Assembly: GCF_012932915.1 (NCBI RefSeq)
Contig: NZ_VCQU01000013.1
Coordinates: 62,001-126,000 of the forward strand
Length of the DNA stretch: 64,000 nt
Direction: 5' to 3'
Source: Antrihabitans stalactiti
GTDB taxonomy: Bacteria; Actinomycetota; Actinomycetes; Mycobacteriales; Mycobacteriaceae
The notes beneath the pieces are model-generated. The model had not been told where the DNA came from, did not search any database, and saw nothing but the letters and a program-made list of their open reading frames with translations. Positions 25,556 through 33,475 of the stretch are shown in pieces. Each line of letters starts with the position of its first letter. Positions within the stretch are counted from its first letter, which is position 1. Position numbers and translations under genes: made by a program.

Positions 25556-26145
25556 AACGTTGCTAGGAAGCTGTTGACCGACGGCAGGAATCCCGGGTTG
25601 GCAGCGCCCACACCGATTGCGGCGCCGATGAATCCGCCGAGCACGGCACCGGGAATGCAGGCGGCGATCAGAACGAGGATGCAGCCGACGACGACGCCGA
25701 TTGCGGTGCCGATGCCGGCTCGCACTCCGCCGTCGTTGGACCAGCCGAGCCCCCACTGGCGGACCATGTTGTCGTAGGCATCGCCACGGGCGTCGACATT
25801 CTGCAGCGCGACGGGAGTGGTTTCCGGCGTGAGGGTGAGCGTGCTTCCGGCCGGATCGATCTGGGCGGCGATCGGGAACGCGTTGCCGCGCACCGAATAT
25901 GCCAGCGGCAGACTGTCGATGGTCGTCCCGACGGCGTTGACGATATCGACCGCGGTTCCCGTCGGGCTCATGCGGAATGTTCCGTTGCCGAGTGTCGTCT
26001 CGATCGACCGCCCGTCCGCGCTCTGGACCACCTGATAGCTGACGTTTGCATCGGCCGGACCCGGGTCCGCGTGCACGACGCCGGCGCAAACCGACATGGC
26101 GGCGATTGCAAATGCGGAAACCAAGGGAGCGCGATTGAGTCGCAT
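25552..26145 (-). CDS. Exported hypothetical protein with C-terminal hydrophobic Gly-rich segment
   Basis: This 197-aa protein has an N-terminal signal peptide (MRLNRAPLVSAFAIAAMSVC... cleaved near HADPG). A beta-rich domain follows (VSYQVVQSADGRSIETTLGN, TLTLTPETTPVAL), then a hydrophobic glycine/alanine-rich C-terminal stretch of about 45 residues that could insert in a membrane. I do not recognise the family, though this layout is common among secreted proteins of Nocardiaceae. The start at 26145 has AGGAG four bases upstream; longer frames reach 26199. It is convergent with gtrA, and the two genes overlap by four bases. Confidence 0.75.
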   Translation of the reverse strand: MRLNRAPLVSAFAIAAMSVCAGVVHADPGPADANVSYQVVQSADGRSIETTLGNGTFRMSPTGTAVDIVNAVGTTIDSLPLAYSVRGNAFPIAAQIDPAGSTLTLTPETTPVALQNVDARGDAYDNMVRQWGLGWSNDGGVRAGIGTAIGVVVGCILVLIAACIPGAVLGGFIGAAIGVGAANPGFLPSVNSFLATF

Positions 26146-26278
26146 GGGGCTCCTATCCTCGAAGGTGGCTCTGATCAGGCCGAAGGCAGTGCCAAACACT
26201 GAGGATTATGCATCCTCTGCAGGAAATTTTGTGGCGTAACGCGCGTCGGCACCGAGGTTTGGCTGGCACAGTGGAGTT

Positions 26279-27550
26279 ATGCACCACGTAGTAATTGCAG
26301 GCGCCGGCCTCGCAGGCGTCGCATGCGCGCACGAACTCGGCCGCAAGGGATTCGACGTCCATCTGATCGACCGCAACGACTACCACCAATTTCAGCCGCT
26401 GCTCTACCAGATCGCCACGTCGCAGTTGCCTGCCGAGGATGTTGCACGGCCGTTGGCGGCGATCTTCGCGAAGCTGCCGAACGTCCGCGTCGTGCAAGAC
26501 GAGATTATCGGCATGGACCTCGCCGCGCGGTCGGTCACAGTCCGCAGCGGAGCCGAGTACGTTTCCGACTACCTCGTGCTCGCCGCAGGCGCGTGCGCCA
26601 ACTTCTTCGGAACGCCTGGCGCCGAACAGCATTCGTTCCCGTTGTATTCGGTGGCCGATGCCGAGCGACTTCGTCGCCATGTGCGTGGGGTGCTCGAAGG
26701 CACCGCCGGTTCGACCGACGTCGTTGTCGTCGGCGGGGGACCGACCGGTGTGGAAACGGCGGGCGCGTTCGCGGAACTCTTCAAGGCGCTCCGCACCATG
26801 AAACACCGCGGGGGCGAGGCTGAGGTCCATCTCGTCAACCATGGCAAGGCGCTGTTGGCCCCGTTCAGCGAGCGCTCACACGTCTACGCTTTCGACAAGT
26901 TGACCGCCCATGGCGTCAACGTCAAACTCGGCGTGGGAGTGACCAGCGTCGGCGCAGACGGCGTGCAGCTCAGTGACGGCTCGACGCTGACCACGCAGAC
27001 AGCGATCTGGGCGGGGGGCGAATCGGCCTCGCCGATCGCACACGGCTGCGGACCGACAACCGGCCGCGGTGGGCGGCTCGATGCCGCCGCTGACCTGACG
27101 ATCGAGGGCTACCCGGGCGTCTACGCGATCGGCGACGTGGCGAACATCCCCGGACCAGACGGGGCGCCGCTTCCGCAATTAGGTTCTGTTGCACAGCAAT
27201 CCGGCGTGTGGGCTGCGCACAACATCGAACGTGAAGCTGCCGGCCACAACCGTAAGCCGTTCCACTACAAGGACAAAGGCATCATGGCGATGATCGGCCG
27301 CGGCGCCGCGATCGCCGAGGTGGGCGCGCACCGGCATCAGTTGGAGGGTCCGCTCGCCTTCGCCGCCTGGCTCGGTGTCCATGCGTCGCTACTCAGCGGA
27401 GCGCACAGCAAAGTCGACGCATTCATGTCGTGGGCTTGGGACTACTTCGACCGCGATCACGCCGCAATCGTCGAGTGCCACGGTGACCCGAAACGGATCG
27501 TCTGGGGTGACGACAGAAAGCCGACGATCGACGCGGCTGCCTCGTCCTAG
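26279..27550 (+). CDS. Type II NADH dehydrogenase-like FAD/NAD(P) oxidoreductase
   Basis: This 423-aa flavoprotein has an FAD site VIAGAGLAGVACAHELGRKG (residues 5-24), an NAD(P) site VVVVGGGPTGVETAGAFAEL (about 149-168), and GVYAIGDVANIPG (about 280-292). The order and length fit the NDH-2 family, which moves electrons from NADH to quinone at the membrane without pumping. A C-terminal moderately hydrophobic region may attach it to the membrane. GGAG occurs just before ATG. Ferredoxin reductase-type chemistry is a less likely alternative. Confidence 0.85.
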   Translation: MHHVVIAGAGLAGVACAHELGRKGFDVHLIDRNDYHQFQPLLYQIATSQLPAEDVARPLAAIFAKLPNVRVVQDEIIGMDLAARSVTVRSGAEYVSDYLVLAAGACANFFGTPGAEQHSFPLYSVADAERLRRHVRGVLEGTAGSTDVVVVGGGPTGVETAGAFAELFKALRTMKHRGGEAEVHLVNHGKALLAPFSERSHVYAFDKLTAHGVNVKLGVGVTSVGADGVQLSDGSTLTTQTAIWAGGESASPIAHGCGPTTGRGGRLDAAADLTIEGYPGVYAIGDVANIPGPDGAPLPQLGSVAQQSGVWAAHNIEREAAGHNRKPFHYKDKGIMAMIGRGAAIAEVGAHRHQLEGPLAFAAWLGVHASLLSGAHSKVDAFMSWAWDYFDRDHAAIVECHGDPKRIVWGDDRKPTIDAAASS

Positions 27551-27584
27551 GCAGCGCGCCGATCGTCGACTTTCGAGCTGATTG

Positions 27585-28148
27585 TCAGCCGCGCCGCGGT
27601 GGCTGGACCCGCGGATCAGCCTGTGGGACGTTCGTCTGTGGTGTCTGCTGGTACGGCGCCTGGGGCGTCTGCTGGAACGGCTGGCCCTTGTAGTCGTATC
27701 CCTGCAAATTCTCGTGCTGGACCTGAGGCTGGGTGTTCGGGTTGCGCTGCTGATCCCGTCGCTGATCGCGCTCACCGACATGCTGCGGTCCGCCGTTTCG
27801 GTCCCGCGGATCGATCTTTGCGGCATGTTCGAACTGCTTGTCGACCTTCGCGCGCGATGCTGCCGCTTCTTCCTGTGCCTCGCGTGCCTGCTCACGTAGG
27901 CGATTCGCCTCGGCGCCCTTCGCGGCTGCGTCGGCCTGCGCTCGTTTTGCGGCGGCGGCGGTTTCGGCCGCATCCGCTTCACGCTGCTGAACGGCCGCTG
28001 CCTCGGTCATTGCGTGTTGGCGAATGCTGTCGGCCTTTGCTGCCATGCGATCACGTCGACCGCGTCGCGAAAATGCGAACACCGCGCCGAGAATGGCAAG
28101 GACAACGACTATGGCGACGATGAGAATGATGATGGATTTGAGATCCAT
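27585..28148 (-). CDS. Single-pass membrane protein with coiled coil and Gln/Pro-rich tail
   Basis: This 187-aa protein has one N-terminal transmembrane helix (residues 4-27, SIIILIVAIVVVLAILGAVF), then a positively charged stretch and a long Ala/Glu/Arg-rich coiled coil (about 35-110). A Gln/Pro-rich disordered tail with repeats such as FQQTPQAPYQQTPQ ends the protein. I do not recognise a function; proteins like this can act as envelope scaffolds. The promoter region carries the dyad TCTGCTTA-N6-TAAGCAGA. Confidence 0.75.
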   Translation of the reverse strand: MDLKSIIILIVAIVVVLAILGAVFAFSRRGRRDRMAAKADSIRQHAMTEAAAVQQREADAAETAAAAKRAQADAAAKGAEANRLREQAREAQEEAAASRAKVDKQFEHAAKIDPRDRNGGPQHVGERDQRRDQQRNPNTQPQVQHENLQGYDYKGQPFQQTPQAPYQQTPQTNVPQADPRVQPPRRG

Positions 28149-28161
28149 TGGAACTCCTTTG

Positions 28162-28183
28162 TCTGCTTACGTAATTAAGCAGA
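28162..28183. promoter_or_regulatory. Inverted repeat TCTGCTTA-N6-TAAGCAGA
   Basis: Perfect 8-bp arms enclose CGTAAT, which also forms the palindrome TTACGTAA with the left arm. It lies 13 bp upstream of the coiled-coil membrane protein gene and 58 bp downstream of the tetR stop. It could be an operator for the membrane protein gene, or a terminator-like stem for tetR. Confidence 0.4.
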
Positions 28184-28241
28184 TACCCGGTTCCCAGCCC
28201 TGCCAAACAAGTTAGCGCACAAGATCATTCGTCCGAGCGTA

Positions 28242-28913
28242 TTACCTCGCGGGAACGACGACCTGTAGGAGAACGGTTTTGACGTTCCCGGCGAGTACCT
28301 CGCCGGCGTTCGCGTCGCCGCTGAGGTGGGCAAGCAGTGCTTGCTGAAAGAGTCCATCGAACATCGCGTACATGACCTTGGACGGCACGGCGAGCGTCGC
28401 GTTGTTCAGTTCGGCGTAGCGGGTGACGATCCGCCAGATCATGTTCTCCAGGCTGCGGTCGATTTCGGCAACGTCGGCCGAGAAGGAGTCCTCGAACATC
28501 GACTGAGCTCGCAGGTCGTACCACAGGCGGTGCATCGTTCCCTCTTCGCGGAGGGTGGCTGCCATCGCGGTTGCGAAACCCGCCTCTAGCTCGGCAGGCG
28601 TCTGCGCATTGGCGACGACATCGTCGTAGCGGGTGACGCAACGCGCCTTGTAGAACTTGACGCAATGCGTGATCAGGTCGACCTTGTCGCGGAAGTAGTA
28701 GTGCAGGACCCCGTGTGAGAATTCGGAATTCTGCGCAATCTCACGCAGACTCGTGCGGGCGTATCCCAGTTCGGACAGCGTGTGCAGGGCGGCCTCGGCA
28801 AGCTGATCTCGCCGCTCGGCGAACTTGTCGACCTGGCGGCGCGAGATCCGATCGAGCGTGCGCTCGGAGGTCTGCGTCAACTGCGTGGCGTCCTTCTGCT
28901 GGTGGTTGTGCAC
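28242..28913 (-). CDS. TetR family transcriptional regulator of the SDR operon
   Basis: This 223-aa regulator has the DNA-binding domain at about residues 33-80 (RRDQLAEAALHTLSELGYAR, REIAQNSEFSHGVLHYYFRD). The motif GVLHYYFRDKVDLI is typical of TetR recognition helices. The GTG at 28913 is preceded by GAAAGG. It is divergent from the SDR gene at 29047; the 133-bp gap holds three operator-like repeats at 22-bp spacing, so it very likely represses itself and the SDR operon. Confidence 0.9.
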   Translation of the reverse strand: MHNHQQKDATQLTQTSERTLDRISRRQVDKFAERRDQLAEAALHTLSELGYARTSLREIAQNSEFSHGVLHYYFRDKVDLITHCVKFYKARCVTRYDDVVANAQTPAELEAGFATAMAATLREEGTMHRLWYDLRAQSMFEDSFSADVAEIDRSLENMIWRIVTRYAELNNATLAVPSKVMYAMFDGLFQQALLAHLSGDANAGEVLAGNVKTVLLQVVVPAR

Positions 28914-28941
28914 TTTACCTTTCGGAGTCTACGCAGGTCGC

Positions 28942-29000
28942 TTGACAGCTGTCCAAAAATATCTTGACAGTTGCCCAGAGAAGTCTTGACAGGCGTCCAA
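28942..29000. promoter_or_regulatory. Three phased operator repeats, TTGACAG-N2-G-N-CCA
   Basis: TTGACAGCTGTCCAA (28942-28956), TTGACAGTTGCCCAG (28964-28978) and TTGACAGGCGTCCAA (28986-29000) are each near-palindromic and start exactly 22 bp apart. That equals about two helical turns, so bound proteins would sit on one face of the DNA. The TTGACA blocks also resemble -35 boxes, so binding would compete with RNA polymerase at both divergent promoters. Confidence 0.75.
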
Positions 29001-29046
29001 AATTGCACAACGCTGTGAGCCACATCACTTTCAAGGAGGCAGGCGG

Positions 29047-29850
29047 ATGACTGTGTTTGATCTCAGCGGGCGCAAGGCATTGGTAACCGGTGGCGCGCGC
29101 GGCCTCGGGGCAGGAATGGCCGAGGCGTTGGCGAACGCCGGCGCCGCGGTGATGATCGGCGACCTGCTGGAGGCGGAAGGCAAAGCGACCGCCGACGCGA
29201 TCGGAAGCAAAGGCGCGACAACGGGTTTCGTAAACCTCGACGTCACGGACGACGCCGCGTGGGAGGCGGCGATCGCAGCGACCGTCCAGGAACTCGGCGG
29301 GCTCGACATCCTGGTCAACAACGCAGGCATCGAGATCACGTCGCTTGTCGTCGACATCAACCCCGACGACGTCCGGCGCATGTGCGAGGTCAACATTCTC
29401 GGCACGGTCCTCGGTATGAAGCACGGCCTGCGCGCTATGCGGCCGGACGGCCCAGCGGGTGCCGGCGGCTCGATCATCAACATCTCGTCGGTCGCCGCGA
29501 CGATCGCATTCCCGGGCATCGCCGGTTACTCCGGCACCAAATCGGCCGTCGATCGGATGACCCGGGTCGCGGCGCAGGAATCGGGCAAGCTCGGCTACGG
29601 CGTCCGCGTGAACTGTATTTACCCAGGGCTCGTCGCGACCGAGATGGGTCTCGGCCTCGCCACCGACATGGCAAAACTCGGGCTCTTCGAGAGCGTCGAG
29701 GCTGCGGTCGGCGGCGTCGTCGGCCTGACGCCCCTCGGCCGGCTGGGCGAAGTTCCGGATATGGCCGACGCCGTCGTGTTCCTCGCGTCCGATGCAGCTC
29801 GCTTCATCACCGGCACCGGCTTGCCGGTCGACGGCGGCATGGGCATGTAA
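29047..29850 (+). CDS. Short-chain dehydrogenase/reductase (SDR)
   Basis: Classical SDR of 267 aa with the cofactor motif TGGARGLGAGMAEAL (about 14-28), NNAG (about 90-93), catalytic Ser in NISSVAAT, and YSGTK (Tyr/Lys about 160-164). The C-terminal FITGTGLPVDGGMGM is typical. It oxidises or reduces a hydroxyl/keto group with NAD(P). A strong AAGGAGG lies 7 bases before the ATG. It is the first gene of a likely operon with a saccharopine-dehydrogenase-like protein and an acyl-CoA ligase, controlled by the divergent TetR. Confidence 0.93.
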   Translation: MTVFDLSGRKALVTGGARGLGAGMAEALANAGAAVMIGDLLEAEGKATADAIGSKGATTGFVNLDVTDDAAWEAAIAATVQELGGLDILVNNAGIEITSLVVDINPDDVRRMCEVNILGTVLGMKHGLRAMRPDGPAGAGGSIINISSVAATIAFPGIAGYSGTKSAVDRMTRVAAQESGKLGYGVRVNCIYPGLVATEMGLGLATDMAKLGLFESVEAAVGGVVGLTPLGRLGEVPDMADAVVFLASDAARFITGTGLPVDGGMGM

Positions 29851-29889
29851 CTCCTGCAAAACCCTTCCAACCGAAAGGCTTTCGATACC

Positions 29890-31008
29890 ATGAGCACAAC
29901 CAAGCCCGTCGTCGTCTATGGCGTTTCCGGCTACACCGGCCGCCTCGTTTGTGAGTACTTGCGCGAGTTCAACATTCCGTTCATCGCAGCCGGGCGCGAC
30001 AAGGCGCGAATGCAGGAAGTGATCGACAAGGTCCCCGGCATCGATACCGTCGAACACGAGATTGTCGAGGTCGACCATTCGGTGACTGCCCTCACCGAAT
30101 TGTTCAGTGGCGCAAAAGTAGTCAGCAACATGGTAGGTCCGTTCATCAAGTACGGACCCACAGTCGTCGAGGCAGCGCTCGCTGCAGGCTGTCATTACAC
30201 CGACACGACCGGCGAGCAGGACTGGATGATGGTGGCCGAGTCTGAGTACGGCGCAGGCTACGCAGAGAAGGGGCTGCTGCTCTCGCCAGGCGTAGCGCAG
30301 ATGTACACGACCGGCGAGATCGCGGCGCAGATCGCGCTGGAGACGCCAGGCCTCGATACGCTCGACATCTTGGTGCTGTGGAAGGGATTTCCCACGTACG
30401 CGTCTACGCAGACCATCTTCACGATCCTCAAGGCGGACTGGTTCTACCTCGAACAGAACAACTACGTGAAGTGGGACCCGGGCTTCCACGCGGACGTCGT
30501 CGTACCAGGCCAGCACCAACTCGCGCTCGCGCTGCCCTGGGGCGGCACCGCCCACCCGGTGTGGTTCAAGAACGACCCGCGCGTGTCCAACGTCAAGGCT
30601 GTCGGGGGCGTCTTCGAGCGCTCGGTCATGGAAGGCGTCGTCCAGACGACCAAAATGTTCGAAGACGACATCAAGCCGCTGCCACCCGAGCAGCAGGAGG
30701 CAGCACTCGCCGAGATCGCAGGCTCCGTGCAGGCAGGCATGCCACCGCGCGAGAACCGGCGGGTGAACATCTCGATCGACTCGGTGTACGCATCCGGACC
30801 GCTCGGCCGCAAACACGTTGTCATCCATGGCAATCAGAACTACAAGCAGACCGGTCTGCTGCAGGCCTATGCGGCACATTCGTTGCTGCAGCAGCCACCC
30901 AAGCGGGCTGGGTTCGCCTCTGCGTGCCAGGCGTTCGGGCACCGTGAGTTGCTGGGTGCACTGAAATCCTTTGGCCTCGTGCTGGACCCAGTCATCACGG
31001 AGGGCTGA
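29890..31008 (+). CDS. Saccharopine-dehydrogenase-like NAD(P)-binding protein
   Basis: This 372-aa protein has the Rossmann motif VVVYGVSGYTGRLVCEYLRE (about 7-26) and the family segment VVSNMVGPFIKYGPTVVEAA, HYTDTTGEQDWM. It belongs to the same superfamily as the protein at 19989 but is diverged and lacks its C-terminal pattern. The reaction is unknown; its position between an SDR and an acyl-CoA ligase suggests redox work on an acyl or ketone substrate. Its stop is directly followed by the ligase ATG with no gap. Confidence 0.85.
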   Translation: MSTTKPVVVYGVSGYTGRLVCEYLREFNIPFIAAGRDKARMQEVIDKVPGIDTVEHEIVEVDHSVTALTELFSGAKVVSNMVGPFIKYGPTVVEAALAAGCHYTDTTGEQDWMMVAESEYGAGYAEKGLLLSPGVAQMYTTGEIAAQIALETPGLDTLDILVLWKGFPTYASTQTIFTILKADWFYLEQNNYVKWDPGFHADVVVPGQHQLALALPWGGTAHPVWFKNDPRVSNVKAVGGVFERSVMEGVVQTTKMFEDDIKPLPPEQQEAALAEIAGSVQAGMPPRENRRVNISIDSVYASGPLGRKHVVIHGNQNYKQTGLLQAYAAHSLLQQPPKRAGFASACQAFGHRELLGALKSFGLVLDPVITEG

Positions 31009-32535
31009 ATGCGTCTGTCCGACTACCTCGACAAGGGCGCATCGCTCGGTGCCGACTCGCCGTGCCTCAGCATGGAAAACCGCACACTGAGCTATCGCGA
31101 GGTACAGGACCTTAGCCACCGGATCGCCGCAGCGTTGCGGCGATCCGGTGTCGCGCCCGGTGACAAGGTGGCCATCCTCTCCGGCAACGACCCGATAGCG
31201 TTCACATGCGTTTTCGGAATCAGCCGGGCAGGCGCGGTGTGGTGCCCGGTGAATCCCCGCAACGAGGCGGCCGAAAATCGGGAGTTGTTGGAGCTCTTCG
31301 ACTGTCGTGCGTTGATCTACAAGGGCGCCTACCAGCCGCTGGTCGACAAGATCGCACCAGATTTACCTGCGCTGACCACGCTCGTGTGCCTGGATGCCGA
31401 CGCGCCGGACGCGCTCGGTTTCGAACAGTGGATCGCAGCGGAGTCCGGACCCGTCGAAGAGACGGTGATCGACGATGTCGCGTTGCTGGTCGGCACCGGT
31501 GGGACAACCGGAAAACCCAAGGGCGTCATGCTGACCGGGCGCAACATCGAAACGATGACAGCACTGACGCTGATGGGGTACCCGTTCGAGGGCCGCCCGG
31601 TCTACCTTGCGCTGGCGCCGCTCACACACGCGGCAGGTGTGCTGTGCTTCCCGATTCTCGCGCTCGGTGGGCAAATTGTGATCATGCCCAAACCCGATCT
31701 TGCGGAGTTCCTTTCGCTGGTCGAGCGCCACAGCGTGACCCACACGTTCCTGCCGCCGACGCTGATCTACATGCTGCTGGAACATCCTGCGCTGGCGTCG
31801 ACGAATCGTGACTCGCTGCAATGCTTCTGGTACGGGGCGGCACCGATGTCGCCGGCCAGGCTGGAAGAGGCCTTGTGGCGAATCGGGCCGGTGATGGCGC
31901 AGCTGTTCGGGCAGAGCGAAGCGCCGATGATGGTGTCGATGCTGCCACCGAAGGAGCATTTCGATGCCGACGGCGGCGTCGCACGGTCGCGATTGTCGTC
32001 CGCCGGTCGGCCTGCGCCGCTGGTGACGGTCGCGATCATGGACAAGTCCGGAAACCTGCTGCCGACGGGGGAGCGGGGCGAGGTGGTGGTGCGCAGTTCA
32101 CTGGTTATGGCCGGCTACTACAAGAACCCGACCGCCACCGCGGAGGCATCGGCCTTCGGTTGGCATCACACGGGCGACATCGGCTACCTCGACGAGGAGA
32201 ACTACCTCTACATCGTGGACCGCGCCAAGGACATGATCATCACGGGCGGCTTCAACGTCTACTCGGTGGAAGTGGAGCAGGCACTGCTTGCCCACCCGGA
32301 CATCCAGGACTGCGGGGTGATCGGTCTGCCCGACGACAAGTGGGGCGAGCGCGTCGTCGCCGTCGTGCAGCCGCATGCCGGTCATACCGTGGTGCCCGAC
32401 GACGTCATCGTGTTCGTCAAAGGACGCATCGGGAGTGTCAAAGCGCCGAAGGAAATCATCGTCTGGCCGGACCTGCCGCGATCGAAGGTGGGCAAGGTGT
32501 TGAAGAACGAAATCAAAGGTCGCTTGACCGGGTAG
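31009..32535 (+). CDS. Acyl-CoA ligase (AMP-binding, FadD-like)
   Basis: This 508-aa adenylating enzyme activates a carboxylic acid to its CoA thioester. The P-loop-like motif LVGTGGTTGKPKGVMLTG is at about residues 160-177. It also has YGAAPMSP (A5), GWHHTGDIGYLDEENYLYIV (A7), DRAKDMIITGGFNVY (A8) and the catalytic Lys in PRSKVGKVLKNE (A10). The full domain set is intact. It begins immediately after the preceding stop, so it is part of the SDR operon. Substrate chain type cannot be told from the sequence. Confidence 0.92.
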   Translation: MRLSDYLDKGASLGADSPCLSMENRTLSYREVQDLSHRIAAALRRSGVAPGDKVAILSGNDPIAFTCVFGISRAGAVWCPVNPRNEAAENRELLELFDCRALIYKGAYQPLVDKIAPDLPALTTLVCLDADAPDALGFEQWIAAESGPVEETVIDDVALLVGTGGTTGKPKGVMLTGRNIETMTALTLMGYPFEGRPVYLALAPLTHAAGVLCFPILALGGQIVIMPKPDLAEFLSLVERHSVTHTFLPPTLIYMLLEHPALASTNRDSLQCFWYGAAPMSPARLEEALWRIGPVMAQLFGQSEAPMMVSMLPPKEHFDADGGVARSRLSSAGRPAPLVTVAIMDKSGNLLPTGERGEVVVRSSLVMAGYYKNPTATAEASAFGWHHTGDIGYLDEENYLYIVDRAKDMIITGGFNVYSVEVEQALLAHPDIQDCGVIGLPDDKWGERVVAVVQPHAGHTVVPDDVIVFVKGRIGSVKAPKEIIVWPDLPRSKVGKVLKNEIKGRLTG

Positions 32536-32566
32536 CAACCGGACATTTCGGCTCTACTGTTGTCTG

Positions 32567-33475
32567 GTGTTGCTCGCACCCGGTGACCGGTTCGCGGGCT
32601 TCGTCGTGGCGTCGCTGCTCGGTGAAGGCGGGAGCAGCCTGGTCTATCGTGCCGACGAACCCAGCGCGGGGCGCGAAGTGGCGCTCAAGGTGCTCAAGGC
32701 CGAGGCGATGCAATCGGGACCTGCGAGGGAGCGATTCCGGCGTGAGTTCGAGATTGCGCACAGCCTGCACCACCCGAACATCGTCGAGATGTTCGCCAAC
32801 GGTGCGGAGGCGGGTTCGCTGTGGCTCACCATGAAACCGGTCCCCGGCGTCGCGGCGACAAAGTTGGTGCCGACGAGGCGATCCGAGCCCGATGTCGCAA
32901 CCCTGCTCGCCATGCTGGAACCGATCGCGGCGTGCCTCGACTTCGCCCACGCGGCCGGTGTGGTGCACCGCGACGTGAAGCCGTCGAACATCCTCGTCTG
33001 CGTCAGCGACCCGGCGGCTTCGGTGCTCACCGACTTCGGCATCGCGCGACGGCTCGACGACCCACGTCAACGCGGTCGCTACGGGTACGTGCTGGGTTCG
33101 ATGCCGTACATCGCGCCCGAGGTACTGAAGGCGGAATCGCTGTACCCGAGCACCGACCAATACTCACTGGCGTGCTCGATCGTCGAATTTCTGACCGGCA
33201 GACCGCCGTTCCCGTACTCGACGCGGTTCGCCATCGCCGACGCCCACCGCTCGTTCCCGCCGCCGCGGTTGTCGGCGCGGCGAAAGTGGATTCCACGCAG
33301 CGTCGATGCCGTCGTGGCGAAGGCGCTCGCGAAGGATCCGTTCGATCGTTACGAGACGTGCACACAGTTGGTCGACCTGCTGACGGACCTGCGCGACGTC
33401 GTACCGGCTCCGCCGCGCACGCTGCGCCGCCGCCTCGAGGTTGGCGCGAAGCGCGTGCGTGGAACACTTGAGTGA
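32567..33475 (+). CDS. Soluble Ser/Thr protein kinase (PknB type) next to secA2
   Basis: This 302-aa Hanks-type kinase has the Gly-rich loop GEGGSSLVY (19-27), Lys41, HRDVKPSN (134-141), the DFG loop TDFGIARR, and APE in MPYIAPEVL. All catalytic motifs are intact. After the kinase domain only a short basic tail follows, with no membrane helix or sensor domain. The GTG at 32567 is the only good start and has a weak ribosome binding site. Its end overlaps the secA2 start, so kinase and translocase are coupled in translation. Confidence 0.88.
   Translation: MLLAPGDRFAGFVVASLLGEGGSSLVYRADEPSAGREVALKVLKAEAMQSGPARERFRREFEIAHSLHHPNIVEMFANGAEAGSLWLTMKPVPGVAATKLVPTRRSEPDVATLLAMLEPIAACLDFAHAAGVVHRDVKPSNILVCVSDPAASVLTDFGIARRLDDPRQRGRYGYVLGSMPYIAPEVLKAESLYPSTDQYSLACSIVEFLTGRPPFPYSTRFAIADAHRSFPPPRLSARRKWIPRSVDAVVAKALAKDPFDRYETCTQLVDLLTDLRDVVPAPPRTLRRRLEVGAKRVRGTLE

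Noticed and set aside
28915-31119. 734-residue minus-strand open frame
   Set aside because: It is the complement of the SDR and saccharopine-like genes, which have clear motifs and ribosome binding sites; the frame is a high-GC shadow.
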